From positions 1-64,000 of the forward strand of contig MNCI01010754.1 in assembly GCA_015680685.1 (NCBI GenBank): a DNA stretch of 64,000 nucleotides. The letters run 5' to 3'. The translations under genes and the position numbers were made by a program. Source of the DNA: Gnetum montanum. Lineage: Eukaryota; Streptophyta; Gnetopsida; Gnetales; Gnetaceae. This document shows positions 1 to 10,106 of this stretch, in pieces. Positions within the stretch are counted from its first letter, which is position 1, and each line of letters begins with the position of its first letter. The notes below the pieces were generated by a model that saw only the letters and a list, made by a program, of their open reading frames with translations, made no database searches and was not told where the DNA came from.

Positions 1-584
1 CCTCTCATCTCTCAACCATTGATTCCATTCTAAAATTCTATGCCGGAGCACAACCCAACCCTATAAATACCCTGTCAATTCACATAAATCAAGGAGGGGT
101 GATTGGAGGCAAAAATTAGAGACATTGGCAATTCTGAGAAATTACAGAACCGACAATCCTTGGGCGCTCGGCACATCTTACTGTTGGCATCGAAGCATTT
201 CTCACATTCATCACATCACATTATCGTAGCATCACTTCAAACATCATCCTGAGGGTTAGTGCTTGACCTGCCATCCACACGTGCAGCTACACTTCGACCA
301 GTGCATACATTTTTATTAAACAATACAATAAAGTTCATTTTCTCCTATTTACATTATTTACTTCGGTTTATGCTTTGTNGACATCGTTCACGATAACCCC
401 GACGCTAACTGTAGCTTACGCTCGGGGAAGTCCTTGGTTGATTTGCGTGAAAATCATCCAAGGCACTCTGCCTTCGTTCCCTTTTCCAGCTTGCCCTCAA
501 GTGAAGGCAGGGTCAGCTGTGGCTGCCCAACAATCTTTCGGTGTCTGTTTCCATTCTAGCCTCACACCAACGATTTAGGTTAGT
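1..584 (+). mobile_element. LTR-like fragment of unknown family, shared with the 11998-12416 insert
   Basis: A TATA box (TATAAATA, 62-69) and an AATAAA signal (327-332) lie in an otherwise non-coding stretch, the arrangement of an LTR promoter and R region. Positions 380-584 match 11998-12202 in inverted orientation. Similarity stops at 584, just where the other copy ends at its target-site duplication, so 584 is probably a true element end. An N lies at 379, exactly where similarity to the other copy begins, so 1-378 may not be contiguous with 380-584. A short open frame here is not convincing as a gene. The family is not recognised. Confidence 0.5.
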
Positions 585-725
585 ACAGGCGTCTTTTGGT
601 TTAGTGGCCACTGTTCCTTCTTTAAAACACACTTGTCTCTCCCATCTATTGTGGGATGATGTAGTGATTATGTTGATATTTTGGAGTTTTAGTTCATAGC
701 TACATCCTTCTTTATCATCAATAAT

Positions 726-1115
726 TCATGGAATCATTTGCATATGTATGGATTCTTGCTCATCCTTACAAATTTCTATGGATAAGTCCCTCATTCTTAA
801 CTTAGCATTTACTATGCTGAGCCATTCCCTCCCCATAATAATAGGAAATTCCCTAGCATCATTATTTACATTGATTACACAAAAATTTAATGGATAAGAC
901 TGCGCATTGATAGTGATCACCACATCTTCTATTTTTCCAAAGGAATGGTGATAGAGTGATATGCTAGCTCTAACTTTATGTTGCACTTCTTTAAGGGTCA
1001 GGTAGAGCTTTCCATGGTGAATTTCTAGAAATTTGCAAATAAATCAAAGGAATTCTTAGATCAACTCTTTTCTTAGGAAGAACTCCTAACTTTATTCAGT
1101 CTAATATAGTTTTAG
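726..1115 (-). pseudogene. retroviral-type aspartic protease, decayed
   Basis: Minus-strand translation gives the C-terminal half of a Ty3/gypsy retropepsin: a long beta-rich stretch followed by FPIIMGREWLS (the usual form is a hydrophobic-LG-x-x-WL box). The same box, FPIIMGGAWLS, occurs in the protease at 63060-63380. Upstream, near 1098-1110, the flap-proximal active site is reduced to ILD followed by a stop, so the Asp is visible but the Ser-Gly is lost. The protease would have cut the Gag-Pol polyprotein inside the particle. It is broken by at least one stop and is not functional. Confidence 0.75.
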
Positions 1116-1319
1116 TTAGCATGATAATCATAATTTTGTGATATGATTATTGGAGAAGCCAGGTGTTTGTAGGAGAATCCTTCATATAAGGAACATGATT
1201 TAATGAAGTCCTTGCTCTACCAATTTTTTCTAGACTTGTTCTAAATAAAGGATGTTTCATCAATTTTCCTTTACTATTGTTGGTATGATCCTCTCTCTTT
1301 TTATTCACTACCTTTGTAG

Positions 1320-3700
1320 AACTTCTCTACTATGGTTGAGATGGAAGCTTCCCTTGCATTATTGATGGTGGAATGGGTGGTAGAGAATTGGAAGGTTGAT
1401 TTGATGAACTAGTTTCTAGTTGATGTGCATAGATATTTGGTTCCATCCTTGGAGTGATAGGTTTGTAATACTCAAGTGGGTAATAATGCAAAGAAGTGTG
1501 AATTGAAGTATTCCTCAAAGAGATTGGATGTTTTACATAATATCCATATGAATGTGGTTGCCTTTATGGATATGGTTACCTTGGTAGTGGCATTGCCAAT
1601 GCATCTGGTTGTTGTCACTACTACTAGTTTTGTTCTTGTGGTTGAGGGTAGGCTCAGCTTGGTTAGTAGGTTGGCTAGAAGGGTTTTCTAATATTACCTT
1701 GAGGAAAAGGTAACTATCTTACCATTTTTTAATGAATTTTAGATTGAGTGCATATGCCCCAACATCCCTTAGGATGTTCATATTGGTGTAATTTACATTC
1801 TTCCTCATATTCTAAACTAAAGTTTGTACACTCTAAACTATAGAAATGTTTCCTTTCTACCTATATGCTTCTCATCTATGATCTCTTCTCTTCTTCTTGT
1901 CTTTACCTTTGTTGAATGCATATTTAGTTCTTTCTTCTACTATCTTGAGGACTATGGAAAAATTCTCATCCACAAAGTCCCACATCTTATCTCTCTTTCT
2001 TGATATGTCATTGATAGATTTTTGAATTGGTGGAGTTTTTTTTAATCACATCTTCCAAGGTTTCTTCTTCTTGTTTGTCGCACATTTGTACATCTTGTTT
2101 TCTAATTGATGGATCTTAGTTACACTCTAGTTAATTCTTTCTTTTTTTAACTATCCTTCCTCATTCACCACTTGGTTTATTAACTTTTGGATCTTGATGG
2201 ATAGTCATCTTTGATAGTCTTCCTTAGCATAGACCCCAGGGATTTCTCTGGTTTTATTTCTTAACCCATCCACAATGTGTCTAAGTTGTTTCTATTATGA
2301 GAATCCATAGCCTGGGCATCTATATAGTAAAGAATAATATCTACCCATTTCTACATCAAGGGATTCATGTATCACTTACTTCCATCCCTGGATTTTCTTT
2401 TTGAGGTTAAACACTTTTGAGTAAGTTTGATATTTGTCGTTAAAAATTTTGAGTATGGTACTTTATCTTCTAATTAATTCTAGTTCCAATGATCTATACC
2501 AACTCTCTACCTCTTTGATGAGTGTCCTAAGAAACAACTTGATATTGTTCCAATCACTTTCAATATTTTAAATGATGTAGACATCATGGAATGCTTGAAG
2601 GTGATGTTGTGGATATGCATTGTATCTAGCCTTGAATTTAGAAATGTTATTCATATCTATTTGCTTGATGTGATTGTTTCATACATGCTTGGTAAGAATA
2701 TATGCAACTTCTCTAATATTGTTCATACTTCAAGTGGCTAATAGTGGTTCTTCATAGTTATCAAGTTTGTAAGCTCTATTGTAGCAGTGACCCTTTTGAT
2801 GCTCATAACACTTCCTATCCTCTTACCTTTTTCTATCCCTTTGTCACTAATAGTCATTCTTTTCATCATCAAGATACCTTCTTTTGTACTCCCTCTTATA
2901 ATATCTTTGTCTCTCTATCATAGTCTCTTGATTTGTGTCCTTCTTGTTAGACTGTACAGATGAACATGAAGAGGAAGATGAAGCAGTTGGAGAATGATGT
3001 CAGTTGGTTCCCTTTCTATGACTTCGTGATTCATCCTCTTTTGGTTCTACAAAAGCTCTAGGCCTTGACCTCTATCTATGTATGAAGTCTCTTGCATTCT
3101 TTCCAAGGTCCTTTGTCAAAGTTGACTTTAACTTTGTATCAATAAGGTCTTCAATATGTATTATAGGTGTGTGGGAGTGAGATCCATAAGTTTGATAAAA
3201 ATTTTTAGCTTGGAGCAAAGAGTCTTTTATTTCTTCTAGGAAAAACTATTTGAGGTATCTTCTTTTCTTTGTCATGTTCATGTTGTGTTTTCATAATGAC
3301 ATCCCTTCTTACATGAGCCTCTTTTCACTGGTATGGTCCTTTCATGTTCTTTGTGACTTGATAGCTCTCTTGTTCATGACTTAGTATGGCATTCAGGAGG
3401 GTTACTTAAAACATCAATGGTATGGAACGTTTTGGTGGTAGAACTATGTTGTCATGTAAGTCTCTCCATCTGAGTTCTTTATCCTGGTAAAGAATGAATG
3501 TGGAATTGGGATAGTATGAATCAGTGTGAACATATGTAATTCTTGTTTACATTGGTGCACTCAAGTCCTCTTCATCATGTGTTCTATAATGACTTCTTTG
3601 AACTTCTTTGATAGGTGATTTTTTCTCTAAGTGTGAAAGCCATGTTATCTATTTCACACTTAAGCATGTTTGTATAATTAATTAACAATGTAAAAGATAG
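1320..3700 (-). pseudogene. Athila-type Gag, decayed
   Basis: Reading the minus strand, the capsid-type retrotrans_gag domain spans about 2650-2200: motifs ESWYRSLELE, IFNDKYQTYSK, RYYSLLYRCPGYGFS and HIVDGLRNKTREIPG line up in order with the gag at 61340-61860. A degenerate knuckle, QYEHPKGC, follows near 1800-1760, then a Pro/Ser-rich tail at 1518-1330. Gag would form the cytoplasmic particle that packages element RNA. Stops and frame changes are frequent, and the N-terminal third (3000-3700) is only inferred from position. The start codon cannot be placed. Confidence 0.7.
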
Positions 3701-3761
3701 ACTTTGTGGTTTTTAATATAATAGACTTTATAAGATCAACTACTTAGCACACATTGACACA

Positions 3762-3780
3762 CCCTTGGCAACAGTGGCAA
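3762..3780 (-). other. primer-binding site, tRNA-Asp type, degenerate
   Basis: Directly inside the LTR edge the minus strand reads TTGCCACTGTTGCCAAGGG, which aligns with TTGGCACCATTGCCGAGG at the other Athila-like elements here. The presumed original is complementary to the 3' end of plant tRNA-Asp, from which minus-strand DNA synthesis would start. Confidence 0.6.
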
Positions 3781-4615
3781 TGATGAGTGGTTGAGGTATC
3801 CCAACACTCTACCATACAAGTGAAAAGTGTTCACACATGACCAAAGTGTAATCCATAGATGGACAATGTAATTATGCTAGAAGATGATGTTAATTTTTAG
3901 ATTGTTGTCTTTCCACTTCAAGTTAGTGAAGTTCAATCATATGGTTTAACTCTTAGTGTGGCATATGATAGGTTGATGTTGTAACTCTCTTAACTCTCCT
4001 AATGGTAAACATGATTAAAATGAGATTAAAATATAATTCTAAGTAATAATGGGAATGTAAATCTATTCTATCCTAGTAGCGATAGGTATTCATTCTTGGT
4101 TTACTAGTCATGTCTTGGACTCATGTAGTTATCACTGGGATTACCAAGTGGAATTACTATTGAGTGAATCAAACAATTCCACTACTTGGTTACCAGATAC
4201 TACACTTGATGCTCGAAACCAATTATATCCATTTTGCTTAATAATAACATGTAAAGGAAAGTGCTTAAAATGTAAAGTATTAACTGTTTAAGAAAGAAAA
4301 TTTTTCTAAGTAAACATAACAAAACTAAGGAATGCTACAATGATGAGAAATAGCTTCAATATTTATTGTCATGCATAAATTGTATTTAGGTATAATTTAC
4401 TCAAATAAATATGTTGGTCCTTAACACCATAGTAGGCGAATTCACTTTATTTCTAAAACTATGAAAACAAACTGCAAGAATCTAGCTAAGGGTTAAAATC
4501 AAAAGTTGTCATTTGTGCATCCAAGTGTTGGTATTTATCAGGCTACACAGATCCTGAGACATTGCATCAACAATGATGTAGGATGAGCTACGATATCATT
4601 AATACAATATCTCAA
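3781..4615 (-). repeat. 5' LTR of the minus-strand Athila-like element
   Basis: The lower edge is TGATGAGTGG, the inverse of the CCACTCATCA end found on the other Athila-like LTRs. Inside are the inverse of the conserved U5 (CTCTACCATACA near 3810) and of the R region. GATATC and near-copies lie at about 4590-4610, as in the U3 of 9095-9955. The upper (U3) end has decayed and abuts the next element, so 4615 is approximate. Confidence 0.65.
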
Positions 4616-4624
4616 TCATACAAA

Positions 4625-4750
4625 AATGGATTTTATCACTTATGATTGTCTTTCTCTTTCGGTTATAAGCATTATGATGTCATATACCCAAGCAATAAGA
4701 TTTATATATTTAATCTTGGATTATTTAAGTATGAAAATTTTAGGGTGTGA
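4625..4750 (+). repeat. truncated 5' LTR (3' end only)
   Basis: The stretch shares ATAAGCATTATGA, the AATAAGATTT block and TTAATCTTGGATTATTTAAG with 7983-8093. It is followed at once by a primer site, as expected for the end of a 5' LTR. The upstream 2.1 kb of the LTR is absent. Confidence 0.7.
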
Positions 4751-4754
4751 GAAG

Positions 4755-4773
4755 TTAGTATTGGAGCAAGGTT
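4755..4773 (+). other. primer-binding site, initiator tRNA-Met type
   Basis: The bases TTAGTATTGGAGCAAGGTT resemble the common plant Ty3/gypsy primer site TTGGTATCAGAGCAAGGTT, with a small deletion. The position, a few bases after the LTR end and 36 bases before gag, supports the call. Confidence 0.6.
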
Positions 4774-4808
4774 TTTAGATCACTAATCAAAGTTGTTAGT
4801 TTTTGCAA

Positions 4809-5755
4809 ATGCCTCCAAAAAGAAGAAATAGTGATGAGGTAAGCTCCAACAATGTACAACAACACTTGCTTCAAACACTGGTAAACTTCTTAAGAAATGG
4901 GATCAACCAAGGTGGAGTCACAAGCATAAAGCCTAGCAACCAAAGGCTAGTTGGAGAGTTTAGGATTCTTCTTCCACCCACATTCAAAGGAACTAATGAT
5001 TTGACATTGGCCTTTGAGTTGATGGAGGAGATGGAGAAGGCTTTTGACGTTTTGAGTTACACACCAGTCCAAAAGACAAGGTTTGCTACTTACCAACTTC
5101 AAGGAGCTCCTAGATGTTGGTAGAATAATTTTCTTTAGGTTAAAGGATGGGAAGCAGATAGCATGGTATGGAATGACTTCAAAAAAGAGTTAGAGGATCA
5201 TTATTCCATCAAAATCTATTGTGATAAAAAGGGAGATGAGTTGTATACATTATTAAAAGATGATATGATAGATCATGAGTATGATAGTAAGTTTTATAAA
5301 TTAATTAATTATGTTCTTCATGTTTTGAAAGATGATGAATCACGCACAAAAAGGTTTTTGAAGGGCCTAATGTCATCCATAAAACAAAATTTTTCTACTT
5401 TTATCACAATAGAATATGAGAAGGCACGTATATAAGCACTACAAGTGGAGAGAGACCAAACAGAGAATGGAGTGCAAGATGAAATAATCAAGAAACTACA
5501 AAAGAGTAAGGTCCCAACTAAGATCAATGAGAGAAGGAACAAGCCCCCAAGAATGAAGTAGAAGGAACCACGTAAGAATTTTTCAATTTATTCTAAACCA
5601 AAGGACCAAGAAAAGATGATACCTATTTTTATTGCAAGGAGCTAAGTCACAATAAGGAAGTTTTCCCCAAGCTTCAGAGGGATAAGAATTCCTTTAGTAA
5701 TCATCCTAAGGGTAAAGCTTATGGTATCATGGGAGTTCCTTAAGAAAAGAAATGA
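4809..5755 (+). pseudogene. Ty3/gypsy Gag, decayed
   Basis: The protein begins MPPKRRN, a typical Ty3/gypsy Gag start. The retrotrans_gag domain covers roughly residues 60-200, with YQLQGAPRCW followed by a stop where a second Trp (TGG to TAG) is expected, then WNDFKKELEDHY, FYKLINYVLHV and RFLKGL. A stop at about 5434 ends the second open stretch. A degenerate zinc knuckle (FYCKELSHNKEVFP) lies near 5625-5665. Length and order fit a full Gag; at least three stops make it non-functional. Pol does not follow. Confidence 0.8.
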
Positions 5756-5850
5756 GAAGTGATACTAAGAGTATACAACTTGCTCGAAGATTAGCATGAC
5801 CTAAGCAAAGGTATGGCTTCTTCTATAATCTTTTGGGAGGAAGATTTCTT

Positions 5851-5863
5851 AAGGGGGGAAGAA
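5851..5863 (+). other. polypurine tract
   Basis: AAGGGGGGAAGAA lies directly before TGTAATAACTC, the start of the 3' LTR. This is the plus-strand priming site of the element. Confidence 0.8.
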
Positions 5864-8093
5864 TGTAATAACTCATATTCTTAACTCGTTTTATCTTCAT
5901 ATTTTGTTAACCTTTGTTGATTTGTGTCTTGTGAAGGATTTGATATCATCACCTTCAAAACATTAATATTTTTATTCCATTATATTTATGAATCTATTAA
6001 TTATCTTTAGTTAACTTGCCTTATATTTTTAGTCTTTCTTTTTAAAAATATTTCACTTTTAAAATTCTCATTTTGGATATCTTTTAGCATCTTTTGTTCA
6101 CATTGTTATATTAAGCTTTTGGAATTGTATGCTATTGATTTCTTGGTGTTTCTTGCTAACAATAGGTTGATAGAAGGTAGTGCATGTTGTGAATTAGAAG
6201 TTGAAATTTTTTAAAAAATATCATATTTTTAATAAACTTACTTAAGGTTGTTTTCTATGTGTTTCCTATGTAGATTGAGACTCTTCTACTACCTACTAGA
6301 GTCTTATTGAACTTTTCTATTTATCATGAATATAATTTGGGAGGTAATCCATTGTAGCACATTATTGCTAAATTGGCTAACAACTTGTAATCTTGTATTT
6401 AATTTTAAGTTCCCATCTCTCTCTTACATCAATTGCCCTTGCTCATTAGTTATTTATTCCTCTCTTGTGATGATTAGATTTCTTGACGTTCAACTCATGT
6501 GTTGTAGCCCAATCTTTATTACAACTTGGTCTGTTGAGATAAAGTAACCCATCCAAACTTTATTTCCTTATACATTTCAATGATTTAATCATTGTTTTGT
6601 TATTACTACTTTTATTATCCTTGTTTTTAAATTCTCCAATGAATTATTATCTTCTTTTTACTCTTTTATGATCATTTTGTCTTTTTCCTAACTGATTAAG
6701 ACATCTTGGAGGTCAAGGAGATGTCTTTTTTGAAAAATAAAAGTAGTGGAGAAACTTCTCTTTGGTAGAAAAGACATTTCCCAAAGAAATCTCACTAGAG
6801 ACATCTTGCATGAGACATCTCACCTAGACTAGAGATGTCTGACCTTAGACATCACAAGGTAGGTCAAGGTGTCTCACCTACCATGACTTAAACTATGGTC
6901 TGGAGCTTTGTTTTGTGTCCAAATAGGGCCTAAGACATCTTGAACTCATTAAAACTCATTCAAAACACCTAGAATCAGGTAAAACACATCATTTTTGTGA
7001 CCATATTATGGATGCTATTTATATTTTCTATTTCATGCTATTCTCAAGATCTTGAAATCATTTTTAACCTTTTATGTCTTGTTTCTGACCTCTTAATGGT
7101 GCATTTCAATAGGATCAATGGTTAGGCATTGTGGGGAGTCTATGTTGACCTCTAGAACTTGAGCCACATCATCTATGATAATGTCCCAAGTAGATAAATT
7201 TGTGTGAATGAGTAGATATTATGGAGGATAAGATTGGCTTCCTTGCCTAACCCATGTTATCTATGATTGCACGTAGATTATGACATTGGGCAAACATTGT
7301 TGGGGAAATGTTTAGCTAATTAGTGTCTACTCACATCACTTGTAAATGTTACATGGCTATTTTCCATGATGTAAAACAAAAGGGTGGGTAATCCATATGA
7401 GTTTTTTTCTAGGTTTAGTTCATCATGAGGTTGGTCAACTAGTCCTTAAGGAGGGTCATTGATAGCATTCAAGATAGGTGAGACCTTTGCAGACCAACAA
7501 TTCTTGCAGATGATCGATTCTAGTACATTCTCAGTTTATCTCTCTCTTAACATTTTATGGATATCATGGTCTAGATTTAACTTTTTGGTACCTAATCTCA
7601 TATATCATCAGATGCTTTCTTGTGCGACATGTGTCCCACCTATTAGCTTATTCTAGGTGCACCAAGGTGATTAGCTCTACTAGAAGATTCCTAATACTTC
7701 CTACATGTGTGGATGTAGATTTAGGTGATATAAGCTAGAAGTTTGATGATGATGAAGCTAAATCTCTGGAGCTTTTCTTTATGTTTTCAAATGTTAATTA
7801 TAATGTTATGATGATCATGATGTATTTTAGCTTTTGTAGTGTTTGATATTATCAACTCTCTTTTGAGGCTAACATCTTATTATGTTATGAGATTAATTAT
7901 GGATTATGGTTAATGGAATTACTACTTAAACTATTCTGATATGTATTTTTACCATGCATTTTGGTTAAAATTGATAATTCTTATGATGATATTTCTCCTT
8001 TGGTCATAAGCATTATGACATTACATATTCAAGTAATAAGATTTGTGTGTTTAATCTTGGATTATTTAAGTATGAAATTTTTGGGATATTACA
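5864..8093 (+). repeat. 3' LTR, about 2.2 kb
   Basis: It starts TGTAATAACTC directly after the PPT and ends GGGATATTACA, so it has TG...CA ends. Its last 110 bp match the 5' LTR remnant. Open frames inside are short and unconvincing. Near 6690-6900 there is a cluster of GACATCT words in both orientations, of unknown meaning. At 2230 bp it is long for a Ty3/gypsy LTR, and an older unrecognised insertion inside cannot be excluded. Confidence 0.75.
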
Positions 8094-8143
8094 ATCAATA
8101 ATTCTCATCATAGCATCTTTGGCACTAGAATATGCTCATTGAA

Positions 8144-8289
8144 CAATAAATGCATTATTTTTCCCTAGTTACCTTTATCTATTATGTGTGCCTTATACTT
8201 AGCTAGAAGGAGGATTCATTAAATGATAGGTGCATTACTTTCACCTAGATACCTTTATCTATTATGCATGCCTTATACTTAGCTTGAAG
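8144..8289. repeat. direct duplication, about 76-bp period, two units
   Basis: Two adjacent copies share CCTTTATCTATTATG and GCCTTATACTTAGCT. Each unit begins near a GCATTA word, and the second copy has several substitutions. Confidence 0.7.
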
Positions 8290-9089
8290 CTCTTTTGGTT
8301 CTTATTCTACCTACTTTTTTAATTCACTACTAACCAAGGTAAGTGTGGTTTTAACATTTTTTTATTCAATTTTAAGCATTAAAAGTTCCCAAAAATAGCA
8401 TATCAAGACATATTGTTAACTCCTAACTGTTGTTGGAGTCTATTCCAACTTATAACCCAATATATGAGCATTAGTTTTAAAGATCTCGGTAAATTTAGAG
8501 GGTGAAAAATTTTGAGTCCTAACAAGTGACACTGACACCATTTTCAATTTCATTCTTGGAGTAGCATTCACGTATCAACATCACAAAACCTACTCTTGAG
8601 CCTAAGCTTTGACTCTTAGCATCCTAAACAACTCATCTATATCAATCTATGCATGGAAAGCATCAATTTTTGGAATTTTGAAAAGTTTCCCTTAGATCAC
8701 AAAAAATTCTAAGATTGAAAGCTAACACTGATGCTAATGTCAGTGTCATTACCAATGCCACTAGCTTGGTTCCAACAATAGCACTTTTTCCACATGTAAA
8801 AACTAGCATTTTAAGCTTAATTTTAGCCTCTTGGACTCTCTAGCAAATAGTCAACATCATTTCCAAGGCATTAAATGGTAAATTCAATAGGTTTGGAGGA
8901 TTTTTGAAATGTTAGAACTAGATTTAAGAATAAGTGCCATCAGTGTTACTCTAGCAACATCAATACTAAGGCCTCCAAGTTCAGCATTTGATAGTATTTT
9001 CCAAGTCCACAAGGTCCCCAACATTCGATGAGCATCATCATGATGTAATCCAACATTAGTTTGAACCTTGAAATGGTTTCTAGATCTTG

Positions 9090-9094
9090 GTATG
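9090..9094. other. target-site duplication GTATG, left copy
   Basis: GTATG lies directly before the first LTR and again at 20956-20960 directly after the last LTR. This 5-bp duplication marks the outer limits of one integration event. Confidence 0.8.
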
Positions 9095-9955
9095 TGATGA
9101 ATCATGATTCATTAGGTCACGATATCACACTTGTGATATTGCGTACGTGATATCACAGCCTGGATTGTGATATCGTATACGTGATATCGTGGCTTCTATG
9201 CAAGCCCATAAATACACCTTAGGTGCATGGTGAAAAACGAAGTTTTAAGTTAGAAATTAGTTTTCATTTTTAGTCTTTCTCAACCTTTTCTCCCAATGCA
9301 TGTCCACAGTGTGATGATTGTAATTGTATGGCATCCTTTATTTGAGCGTGACGTACTTGGACATGCACATGACTAGAAATAAATATTGAGATTACTTCAT
9401 CATTGCAACATTCACTTAGTTTAATTATTTAATTTTTATTTTTATTTATTACTTTCATAGTTAATATCTATTCACCCTAAACTCCTTAAACGTGGAGTGA
9501 GTATGACTTAATCGTGAGCATTTAAGTGTGAAAACTTGGTATCCAAGTAGCGTACCTAGGCCATGGGCTTGGAAATCCCAGTAGTGGTCTTGCATGAGGT
9601 CCAAGATGTGTAGAGATGATTAAGGAATGGATGCTCATCACACTTAGGCTAGCTTAGATTCTCTCTCCCACTTCCTATTAGCTTAACTCTCTCTCCATTT
9701 TCCTCTTAGCTTTGTTAAAGTTATTTTCCATTGCCTCCAGGAGTAGCACTAGGTTAGAAACCACATCATACATCTCACTCTGGAATAAACCATACGGGAC
9801 AAATAAAATACTGGTCCAAGTGGGAAGACAACGAACTATGTTTAGAGAGTAACTATCTATATACCACAACTAGCCCATCTGTGGAGTTTGACCAAATCAT
9901 GTGTGAAATGCTTGTATTCGTATGCTTGAGTGTAGGGATACCTCGCCACTCATCA
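9095..9955 (+). repeat. 5' LTR of the composite Athila-like element
   Basis: It begins TGATGAATCATG and ends CCACTCATCA. The U3 holds four GATATC palindromes (9121, 9149, 9169 and 9183) within repeated near-palindromes. A weak TATA box (CATAAATA) lies near 9210, and the AATAAA-type R region follows at about 9380. It matches 17460-18348 along its whole length. Confidence 0.9.
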
Positions 9956-9956
9956 T

Positions 9957-9974
9957 TGGCACCATTATCGAGGA
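9957..9974 (+). other. primer-binding site, tRNA-Asp type
   Basis: TGGCACCATTATCGAGGA starts two bases inside the LTR end. It differs mainly by transitions from the complement of the plant tRNA-Asp 3' end (TGGCGCCGTTGCCGGGGA, recalled), several of them at CpG. Athila-lineage elements are known for this primer. Confidence 0.75.
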
Positions 9975-10106
9975 TGATGCTAGTTATTTAGATTAGTTAC
10001 ATCAGATTAGATCGCTATAACAAAGTATTAATGATATATCTTTCAAGAAAAAAATATAATAAATAATAATAATAATTTCAATTAAATCACACATAAATTC
10101 ACAACC

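Larger units (their letters stand above)
600..4615 (-). mobile_element. Athila-like Ty3/gypsy remnant (LTR, PBS, gag, protease)
   Basis: Read on the minus strand the order is LTR (4615-3781), a tRNA-Asp-like primer site, gag (about 3700-1320) and a protease core (1115-726), after which recognisable element sequence stops. The gag and protease match those at 60469-63380 more closely than the pol-less elements do, so this belongs to the branch that kept at least protease. RT, RNase H and integrase are absent; the lower-coordinate end is lost near the repeat at 1-584. Many stops and frameshifts show an old copy. Both outer ends are approximate. Confidence 0.75.
4625..8093 (+). mobile_element. 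gag-only Ty3/gypsy remnant with a 2.2-kb LTR
   Basis: About 110 bp at 4640-4748 matches the end of a long LTR at 7983-8093, giving a truncated 5' LTR and a complete 3' LTR. Between them are an initiator-Met-type primer site, a gag, a polypurine tract and nothing from pol; the internal region is only about 1.1 kb. The last residues before the PPT resemble the C-terminus of a Gag-Pol polyprotein, so protease to integrase were probably deleted in one event. The upper part of the 5' LTR is missing, so no target duplication can be checked. Confidence 0.75.
8094..9094. other. unclassified non-coding DNA, left flank of the composite insertion
   Basis: I see no recognisable gene or element core. Before the 9095-20955 insertion this sequence was continuous with 20961 onward. 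Both flanks are rich in short words such as CACTGACACC and AATGCCACTAG, which suggests one older repeat. Confidence 0.5.

Noticed and set aside
375-578. Open frame in the left-end repeat
   Set aside because: It starts next to an N, has no ATG, and the second copy of the repeat (11998-12202) does not keep the frame.
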